The position numbers and the translations under genes were made by a program. Shown here in pieces: positions 6,547 through 12,194 of a DNA stretch of 12,194 bases (within the stretch, counting starts at the first letter, position 1; each line of letters opens with the position of its first letter). The stretch comes from Chitinophaga pinensis (lineage in GTDB: Bacteria > Bacteroidota > Bacteroidia > M30B66): NCBI GenBank assembly GCA_943330985.1, contig CALQJV010000008.1:1-12194 (forward strand). The letters are read 5' to 3'. The notes beneath the pieces were generated by a model. That model saw nothing but the letters and a program-made list of their open reading frames with translations. It was not told the origin of the DNA and made no database searches.

Positions 6547-7347
6547 ATGAGTGTATATAAACGGATTTTATTCAATAGTTTTTCAAATACAGCAATCCTC
6601 TTTTTATTGGCATTGCTCTTAAATGCCTGTGCTTCTCGAAAGGAAATTGCTTATTTCAACGATATTTCCAAAACAACGTCCGCACAAGAGCAAAAGGCTT
6701 CCGATTTAACATTCAAAACAGGCGATTTTCTTTCTGTTCAGATTGTTGCTTCGGAGTTAGAATCGACACTTCCATTTAACTTGCCCGACCTTTCTACAGG
6801 AAGTCAAATGCCCAATTACACCAATGGAATTGCTTATCAACAAGGTTATTTCATCGATCCTGATGGAAACATTGTAATGCCCGTAATTGGCCATGTTCAA
6901 GCTTCTGGTTTAACTAGGACAGAACTAATTTCGGAAATCAAAGACAAATTAAAACCACACATTAAAGATCCGGTGGTACATATTCGTTTACTTAATTTCA
7001 AAGTAACTGTTTTGGGTGATGTTCGTTTGCCAGGAACATTTACCATTCCCAACGAGCGCATCAGTATACTTGAAGCCATTGGCATTGCAGGCGATTTGAA
7101 CATCACCGCTATTCGAAAAAATGTATTAGTTATTCGGGAAACAGATAGTGTAAAGACATCATATAGGCTCGATTTAACCTCTTCCTCTATTTTAAATTCG
7201 CCCGTTTATTATTTAAAGCAAAACGATGTGGTATATATTGAACCTAATCGTGCGCAACGAAATTCAGCATCAATAAACTCTCGGGCCGGAATCCTGATTT
7301 CGGGTGCGTCCTTACTTCTGAGCTTTATTATACTTCTTTCCAAATGA
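6547..7347 (+). CDS. wza: Wza-type polysaccharide export lipoprotein (PES plus SLBB domains)
   Basis: A 266-residue outer-membrane or periplasmic export protein. The N-terminus is basic, then hydrophobic, then a lipobox LNAC with Cys28 as the lipidated residue. A polysaccharide export (PES) domain covers about 57-148 (from FKTGDFLSVQIV through YFIDPDGNIVMPVIG to DPVVHIRLLNF). An SLBB domain follows at about 152-233 (KVTVLGDVRLPGTFTIPN, then ISILEAIGIAGDL and the NDVVYIEPNRA end). Residues 247-265 form a strongly hydrophobic segment just before the C-terminus. At 266 residues it is much shorter than E. coli Wza (about 380), with one SLBB domain instead of two, which is usual for Bacteroidota. 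Its stop overlaps the start of the Wzc-type gene as ATGA, fitting coupled synthesis of the export partners. Confidence 0.9.
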   Translation: MSVYKRILFNSFSNTAILFLLALLLNACASRKEIAYFNDISKTTSAQEQKASDLTFKTGDFLSVQIVASELESTLPFNLPDLSTGSQMPNYTNGIAYQQGYFIDPDGNIVMPVIGHVQASGLTRTELISEIKDKLKPHIKDPVVHIRLLNFKVTVLGDVRLPGTFTIPNERISILEAIGIAGDLNITAIRKNVLVIRETDSVKTSYRLDLTSSSILNSPVYYLKQNDVVYIEPNRAQRNSASINSRAGILISGASLLLSFIILLSK

Positions 7348-9710
7348 GCCAGTTAGAAACCCCGAATTTTTCGTTCTCAGAGCAACAGCATTCAACTGCT
7401 GTTCCAATCAATGAAATTCTTCAGAAATACACCAACCGCTGGCCGCTTTTCTTATTAAGTCTGGTTTTAACTTTTTCGATTTCGTTTGGCTATCTGTATT
7501 TTAAAACACCACAATACGAGGCCAGTTCTTCGGTTTTGGTAAAAGACGATCGTAAAAACTCTGGTTTAAATGAAACGGCTTTGTTCGAAGATTTGGGAAT
7601 CCTCATGGGACGAGGAAATTTAGACAATGAAATCGAAGTGTTTAAATCGCGGTCGTTAATGAAAGGATTGGTCAAGAAATTTCGACTCAATGTTTCCATA
7701 CTCGAAAAACACCAACCAACACACATCGACCATTACCCCAATTATCCATTTTCGGTTAATGTTTTATTTTCCGATAGTTTGTCAATCCCTCAAGTATCGC
7801 AGTTTTCGATTCAGATTCTGAACAATCAAACCTATAAGTTAGAATCCGAAAAGGACAATATTTCAGAAATCTATTTATTCGGAACGAAAGTTTCAAATTC
7901 ATCGGGTTCTTTCACCATCGAACCTTCTTCAGCATTTTTAAATGCTCATATTGGAAAAACATTTCTTGTTTCGCTCACAAATGAAGATGCCGCAATTAGT
8001 GCTTATCAGAAAAAACTCAAAGTAGAAGCGGTTAATAACAAAGCCAATGTAATTCGACTTTCTTTAACCGACCCTGTTCCAGCAAGAGCTGTAAACATGC
8101 TCAATGCGCTTGTTTTAGAACGCCGACAAATAGAAGTTGAAGACAATAACTTAGCTGCTAGAAATACAGCCGCTTTTATTCAAGAACGAATCCTATTATT
8201 GAACGAAGAGCTTTCGGAAGTGGAGAATACTGCTCAAGATTATAAAACCGGAAATAAATTGGTGGACCTTCCCACCGAATCGAACCTGTTTTTATCATCG
8301 GCAAACGAAACGGAAAAGCAGTCATCGGAAGCCTATATCCAATTAAAAATAGGCGAATATATTATAGATTATCTCAATAAACATCCACAAGCTACCGAGT
8401 TGATTCCCGCTAATTTGGGAATTGCCGACCAAGGACTAGCCGCTCAAATTGAGGCACATAATAAGTGCGTTCAAGACCGCTCGCGTTTGCTTTTAAGTTC
8501 GGGAGATGAAAATCCCCGGGTGCTTAATTTAAGCAACCAACTCCAAGCTTCTCGAGCAAATATCAAAGAAGGCATTGAGAATCAAGTGCGCAATTTGACC
8601 ATGAAGTTTAAAGATATTTCGAGCCGTTCGGAAATGCTTCAAGCAAGAATATCAACGATTCCCAAAAAGGAAAGAGAATCAAGATCAATCGAACGACAGC
8701 GACAAATCAAGGAAACGTTGTATTTATACCTTCTACAGAAACGCGAGGAAACATCCATAGCGCTTGCCGTTCCACTTTCAAATACTCAAATCCTTGATCC
8801 GGCATTTTCATCCGGGCTTATTGTTACGCCAAAGAAAAACCTAATTTATTCCTTGGCGCTTATCCTTGGATTGCTTTTGCCCATTTTCGGAATTTACATA
8901 CGTCATTTATTTAACACCCGTTTGCGTGATAAAAAAGATATCGAGAAATTCAATTTGCCTTTTATTGGTGAGATTCCACTCGCACAAGATTCCGAATCGA
9001 TGATATTTGCTGGACAAGAAGACCGTGTTGCATTAGAATCATTTAGGTCGATGCGGACAAACCTCTCCTTTTTATTTGATCCATCCATTACCAAGGGGCG
9101 CACTATTGCCATTACATCGAGCGTAGCAAAAGAAGGAAAAACATTTATCTCCATTAATCTCGCCGCCGCAATTGCTTTAACAGGGAAAAAAGTACTTATC
9201 TGGGGAATGGATTTAAGAACACCCAAGCTGCTTGAATACTTAAAATTGCCTAACCAACAAGGACTCACAAATTATTTAAATGGTGACGTTGCGGATCTCG
9301 ATTCAGTGATTATTTCAATAAAGAACATAGATGGTTTGTTTGCTTTACCATCAGGTGATATTCCGCCGAACCCATCGGAGATGATTATGAAAGACCGATT
9401 AAATGAAGTCTTTACGAAGTTAAAAAGCCAGTACGACTATATCATCATTGATACAGCTCCCGTTGGACTTGTTTCGGATGCTCTTTTAATTGCCGATCAG
9501 GTTGATGCTTTTTTATATGTTGTTCGAGTTGGAACAACAGACAAACGTTTATTAAGTATTCCCGAACAGCTCTATCAAGAGAAGCGATTAAAAAACATGG
9601 CACTTATCCTAAACGAAGCCCCGCTTCTAAGTGAATATGGCTATGCTTATGGCTATTACGGGAATAAGAGCAAGAAGTCTTTTTGGAACAGAATAACATT
9701 GAGAAACTAA
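7344..9710 (+). CDS. wzc: Wzc-type chain-length determinant and bacterial tyrosine autokinase
   Basis: A 788-residue inner-membrane protein combining a Wzz-like co-polymerase part with a cytoplasmic BY-kinase. Transmembrane helices lie at about 34-52 and 500-520. Between them is a long periplasmic region with predicted helical, coiled-coil-like stretches (about 265-300 and 395-455), ending in the PLSNTQILDPA segment typical of Wzz/GNVR domains. The kinase has ExxRxxR (Glu565, Arg568, Arg571), Walker A SSVAKEGKT (592-600, Lys599), Walker A' around GMDLRTP (Asp623) and Walker B YIIIDTAP (Asp703). A C-terminal tyrosine cluster (Tyr765, 767, 769, 771, 772) is the expected autophosphorylation site. 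Cycles of phosphorylation would control chain length and export with the Wza-type protein encoded just before it. No phosphatase gene follows within the window. The start is fixed by the ATGA overlap. Confidence 0.93.
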   Translation: MSQLETPNFSFSEQQHSTAVPINEILQKYTNRWPLFLLSLVLTFSISFGYLYFKTPQYEASSSVLVKDDRKNSGLNETALFEDLGILMGRGNLDNEIEVFKSRSLMKGLVKKFRLNVSILEKHQPTHIDHYPNYPFSVNVLFSDSLSIPQVSQFSIQILNNQTYKLESEKDNISEIYLFGTKVSNSSGSFTIEPSSAFLNAHIGKTFLVSLTNEDAAISAYQKKLKVEAVNNKANVIRLSLTDPVPARAVNMLNALVLERRQIEVEDNNLAARNTAAFIQERILLLNEELSEVENTAQDYKTGNKLVDLPTESNLFLSSANETEKQSSEAYIQLKIGEYIIDYLNKHPQATELIPANLGIADQGLAAQIEAHNKCVQDRSRLLLSSGDENPRVLNLSNQLQASRANIKEGIENQVRNLTMKFKDISSRSEMLQARISTIPKKERESRSIERQRQIKETLYLYLLQKREETSIALAVPLSNTQILDPAFSSGLIVTPKKNLIYSLALILGLLLPIFGIYIRHLFNTRLRDKKDIEKFNLPFIGEIPLAQDSESMIFAGQEDRVALESFRSMRTNLSFLFDPSITKGRTIAITSSVAKEGKTFISINLAAAIALTGKKVLIWGMDLRTPKLLEYLKLPNQQGLTNYLNGDVADLDSVIISIKNIDGLFALPSGDIPPNPSEMIMKDRLNEVFTKLKSQYDYIIIDTAPVGLVSDALLIADQVDAFLYVVRVGTTDKRLLSIPEQLYQEKRLKNMALILNEAPLLSEYGYAYGYYGNKSKKSFWNRITLRN

Positions 9711-9815
9711 GGCGAATTTTAGGTTGAGATATATTCAAATCCATAGTGAGAAATTGTTAAACTGATTGCCGACTAATTTTTAGATAGTATCTCCATTTCA
9801 AGGAAATTGATTTTG

Positions 9816-9823
9816 TAATTTAG
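9816..9823 (+). promoter_or_regulatory. Weak candidate -7 element before trhO
   Basis: TAATTTAG matches TAnnTTTG with one mismatch and lies 15 bases before the ATG at 9839; an overlapping alternative, TGATTTTG at 9808-9815, also has one mismatch. A promoter is expected somewhere in the 128-base gap 9711-9838, because gene function changes here, but neither box is convincing. I see no hairpin with a T-run that would terminate the polysaccharide transcript. Confidence 0.22.
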
Positions 9824-9838
9824 CAGCAAAAAACAGCC

Positions 9839-10900
9839 ATGTTTCTTCATAACCGCATTAACAAAGACGAACTCAGAGCTAAGATTCAGGCCGATACAAC
9901 TCCCCGAACCACGCTCTCGTTTTATCGTTATGTTATTCTTGAAAATGCGAATGAATTTCGTGATCAATTGTATCGCGAGTGGAACGAATTAGGCGTTTTA
10001 GGAAGAATTTATCTGGCTTATGAAGGAGTAAATGCGCAATTGAGTGTTCCAACTTCTAATTTTGAAGCATTCCGCAAGCAAATCAATTCTCATCCCGAAT
10101 TCTCTAATGTGCCATTTAAAATTGCTGTTGAAGACGATGGGAAATCATTTATAAAATTGGTTGTAAAGGTTCGGAAAAAGATTGTTGCGGATGGCTTAGA
10201 TGATATTACATTCGATGTTACCAATGTGGGCAATCACTTAACGGCAGTGGAGTTTAACGAGGCCATGAATGTTCCGGGTGTTGTGGTGGTGGATATGCGC
10301 AATCATTATGAAGCCGAAGTGGGCCGTTTTGAAGGAGCCATAACGCCCGATGTCGATACATTTCGGGAAGAGTTACCTTGGGTTGTCGAAAACTTAAAAG
10401 GTCAAAAAGACCAAAAGGTGTTGATGTATTGTACCGGTGGTATTCGTTGCGAAAAAGCTTCGGCATATCTTCGTCATCATGGGTTTAAAGATGTAAACCA
10501 ACTTCATGGTGGCATCATTTCGTATGCCCAAGAAATCAAACAAAAGGGCATCGAATCCAAATTCAAAGGAAAGAATTTTGTGTTCGACGAACGATTAGGA
10601 GAACGAATCACAGATGATATTCTCAGCAATTGTCATCAATGCGGCCAAAGTTGCGATACACATACCAATTGCGCAAATGTAGATTGCAATTTGCTTTTCA
10701 TTCAGTGTGATACCTGCAGAGATGCATTTAATGGCTGCTGTTCGGATGTTTGCAAAGAGGTAATTGCTTTGCCTATAGAACAACAAAAAGAACTTCGCAA
10801 AAACAAACATTACAATTATAGCGATATGCTTTATCACAAAGGACGCATTCGTCCAAGCATTTCGCAACTCCAAAAATACACTCTTAATCAACATACATGA
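9839..10900 (+). CDS. trhO: tRNA uridine(34) hydroxylase TrhO (rhodanese-domain protein, YceA type)
   Basis: A 353-residue cytoplasmic enzyme of the TrhO/YceA family, which makes 5-hydroxyuridine at the wobble position of certain tRNAs using molecular oxygen. The N-terminal domain (about 26-120) has the family signature [18 protein letters not shown] (54-71). A rhodanese domain at about 135-235 includes [17 protein letters not shown] and the active-site loop CTGGIRC (198-204), with Cys198 as the expected catalytic cysteine. The C-terminus carries a Cys-rich block (Cys265, 268, 272, 278, 283, 290, 293, 300, 301, 305), also known in this family and suggestive of metal binding. Length and motif order are normal. 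It is unrelated in function to the upstream polysaccharide genes, and its stop overlaps the enoyl-CoA hydratase start as ATGA. Confidence 0.93.
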   Translation: MFLHNRINKDELRAKIQADTTPRTTLSFYRYVILENANEFRDQLYREWNELGVLGRIYLAYEGVNAQLSVPTSNFEAFRKQINSHPEFSNVPFKIAVEDDGKSFIKLVVKVRKKIVADGLDDITFDVTNVGNHLTAVEFNEAMNVPGVVVVDMRNHYEAEVGRFEGAITPDVDTFREELPWVVENLKGQKDQKVLMYCTGGIRCEKASAYLRHHGFKDVNQLHGGIISYAQEIKQKGIESKFKGKNFVFDERLGERITDDILSNCHQCGQSCDTHTNCANVDCNLLFIQCDTCRDAFNGCCSDVCKEVIALPIEQQKELRKNKHYNYSDMLYHKGRIRPSISQLQKYTLNQHT

Positions 10901-11676
10901 GCTTTCAAAACATTCTCGTTTCAATTAACGAAGGAATCCAAACCATTACGATTAACCGCCCTGATAAGCTTAATGCGTTAAACCATTTAACCATTCAAGA
11001 AATTGGACAAGCGGTAGCCGCAGGAAATAAAAATCCTGATGTATTTGGGATGATATTAACTGGATCAGGCGAAAAATCATTCGTTGCAGGTGCCGATATC
11101 AGTGAGTTTGCTTCATTTAGTTCTATTGAAGGAGAGCGATTAAGTCGCGAAGGCGGTGAGGTTTTTACGAGCATCGAGCAATCTGCAAAGCCCGTAATTG
11201 CTGCAGTTAATGGATTTGCTCTTGGAGGTGGATGTGAATTAGCAATGGCTTGTCATTTACGAATCGCTTCAGAAAATGCACGTTTCGGTCAGCCCGAAGT
11301 GAACCTTGGATTAATTCCCGGTTATGCCGGAACACAACGCTTGGTGCAATTGATTGGTAAAAGCAAAGCCCTTGAATTGCTTATGACTGCCGATATAATT
11401 GGTGCTGAAGAAGCACATCGTTTAGGATTGGTAAATCATGTAGTTCCTCAACAAGAACTTATCGCGAAGTCCACTGAAATTCTTACTAAAATTGGAACCA
11501 AAGCACCTCTCGCCATTGCTGCAATCATTCGCTGTGTAAATGCACATTTTCAATTTGATGAAAATGGTTTCGATACCGAAATTCGCGAGTTTGGAGCAAG
11601 CTTCAACACCGAAGATTTCAAAGAAGGAACACAGGCATTTCTGGGCAAACGGAAAGCCGAGTTTACAGGAAAATAA
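10897..11676 (+). CDS. Enoyl-CoA hydratase/isomerase (crotonase superfamily)
   Basis: A 259-residue cytoplasmic crotonase-fold enzyme, probably hydrating short-chain trans-2-enoyl-CoA to 3-hydroxyacyl-CoA. The CoA-binding and oxyanion-hole segments are present: [10 protein letters not shown] (62-71) and [20 protein letters not shown] (105-124). Glu114 in GGGCELA and Glu134 in [13 protein letters not shown] correspond to the two catalytic glutamates of rat crotonase (Glu144 and Glu164), which favours true hydratase activity over other crotonase-family reactions. The C-terminal [16 protein letters not shown] (241-256) is the usual trimer-forming tail. Length is standard for single-domain hydratases. 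It is translationally coupled to trhO by the ATGA overlap. Substrate range (fatty acid, butyrate or amino-acid degradation) cannot be told from this neighbourhood. Confidence 0.9.
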   Translation: MSFQNILVSINEGIQTITINRPDKLNALNHLTIQEIGQAVAAGNKNPDVFGMILTGSGEKSFVAGADISEFASFSSIEGERLSREGGEVFTSIEQSAKPVIAAVNGFALGGGCELAMACHLRIASENARFGQPEVNLGLIPGYAGTQRLVQLIGKSKALELLMTADIIGAEEAHRLGLVNHVVPQQELIAKSTEILTKIGTKAPLAIAAIIRCVNAHFQFDENGFDTEIREFGASFNTEDFKEGTQAFLGKRKAEFTGK

Positions 11677-11730
11677 TTGGTTTTAATTCGTAATCTTAAC
11701 AATCGAGTCTGGCAAGAAATTGCGAATGGT

Positions 11731-12194
11731 ATGGGTTTTAGAATCATTTTACATTTCCTTATTATCGCTTTCCTTATCTCTTGTAAGGGGCCAATTTTGA
11801 GTAATTCCGCTAATGATATCGTTAAAGATTCAACGGGTTTAATGGAGCAAACGGATAGCGGTTCTTTGGCTTCCGATGGTGAATTAATCGATGCTGATAC
11901 AATTGCCGTTATTGAATTTAAAGAGATTTCGATTTTTATTAATCGGCTTAAAATTTATGATCAGGACAATATAATTAGCTCCAATGAAACAGATTCGGTT
12001 TTAATTAATGCAGAGCTTGGAGAAAAGTTTGAGGGGCAAATAATTACATATAAAAGCGACATATTATCGGATATCATTATTGAACAACGTTACCAAACAA
12101 GCGTAACAATTATGAAAGAAGGTCCACATTGCGATTTAACTGATTGGAAACATTATTACTCCGAATGGAAAAGGTTATCATCAACAAGCAACGG
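11731..12194 (+). CDS. Putative lipoprotein of unknown function (partial, runs off right edge)
   Basis: An open frame of 154 full codons from an ATG at 11731 with no stop before the window end. Residues 1-18 form a lipoprotein signal: Arg4, a hydrophobic core and the lipobox LISC with Cys18 as the lipidation site. Next comes an acidic, Ser/Thr/Asp-rich stretch (about 22-58) typical of a flexible linker. A mixed alpha/beta-looking domain then begins around AVIEFKEISIFINRLKIYD (59-77) and includes a lone Cys near HCDLTDWKHYYSEW. I do not recognise the family. The frame continues upstream in phase to the hydratase stop without another ATG (a TTG at 11677 is possible), but the lipobox position argues for 11731. 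The 54-base gap before it has no clear promoter, so it may be read through from trhO. Confidence 0.7.
   Translation, partial: MGFRIILHFLIIAFLISCKGPILSNSANDIVKDSTGLMEQTDSGSLASDGELIDADTIAVIEFKEISIFINRLKIYDQDNIISSNETDSVLINAELGEKFEGQIITYKSDILSDIIIEQRYQTSVTIMKEGPHCDLTDWKHYYSEWKRLSSTSN

Noticed and set aside
8903..9268. Minus-strand 121-residue open frame inside the kinase gene
   Set aside because: It lies wholly within the conserved BY-kinase coding region, shows no recognisable domain, and is best explained as a shadow of the plus-strand gene.
9711..9838. Possible intrinsic terminator after the kinase gene
   Set aside because: The only inverted matches are TTGA/TCAA at the TTGAGATATATTCAA segment (four pairs plus a wobble) and a distant GAGATA/TATCTC pair. 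Neither forms a stable stem followed by a T-run.
10595..10924. Minus-strand 109-residue open frame with hydrophobic, Cys-rich content
   Set aside because: Its composition is the complement of the trhO Cys-rich C-terminus. It overlaps two well-supported plus-strand genes and has no independent promoter or family signal.

Overview
The window looks like a chromosomal piece of a Bacteroidota genome; I cannot resolve the order. The evidence is: an AT-rich sequence; start codons without Shine-Dalgarno-like purine tracts; upstream boxes matching the Bacteroidota -7 promoter element TAnnTTTG; an OmpA-type barrel protein start typical of the phylum; and short Wza-type export lipoproteins coupled to a Wzc-type kinase.

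Layout. (1) Positions 1-557, minus strand: the N-terminal part of a secreted outer-membrane barrel protein that runs off the left edge. (2) Positions 558-725: a divergent intergenic region with a candidate -7 box facing each way and a 10-bp direct repeat between them. (3) Positions 726-5423, plus strand: a tightly packed polysaccharide assembly module made of a family 2 glycosyltransferase, a DUF354 GT-B-like protein, a candidate 45-codon small ORF, a Wzx flippase and a Wzy-type polymerase. Junctions are overlapping or nearly so. (4) Positions 5424-5508: a short gap with a good TAnnTTTG box and an upstream inverted repeat. (5) Positions 5509-9710: an initiation and export module made of a phosphoglycosyl transferase with an unusual N-terminal half, a Wza-type lipoprotein and a Wzc-type tyrosine autokinase with a C-terminal tyrosine cluster. 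(6) Positions 9839-11676: a housekeeping pair with an ATGA overlap, tRNA uridine hydroxylase TrhO and an enoyl-CoA hydratase. (7) From 11731 to the right edge: the start of an unrecognised lipoprotein.

Together, modules 3 and 5 form a compact Wzx/Wzy-dependent surface polysaccharide (capsule or exopolysaccharide) locus. The phosphoglycosyl transferase would charge the lipid carrier, the GT2 and possibly the DUF354 protein would extend it, Wzx would flip it, Wzy would polymerise it, and Wzc/Wza would control chain length and export. There are no nucleotide-sugar synthesis genes and at most two elongating transferases. The repeat unit is therefore very simple, or more enzymes lie elsewhere.

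I found no CRISPR array, tRNA, rRNA, transposase or convincing intrinsic terminator, and no gene-free stretch longer than about 170 bases. I see no clearly new defence or mobile system. The most unusual items are the phosphoglycosyl transferase architecture and the small ORF bridging the DUF354 and wzx genes.
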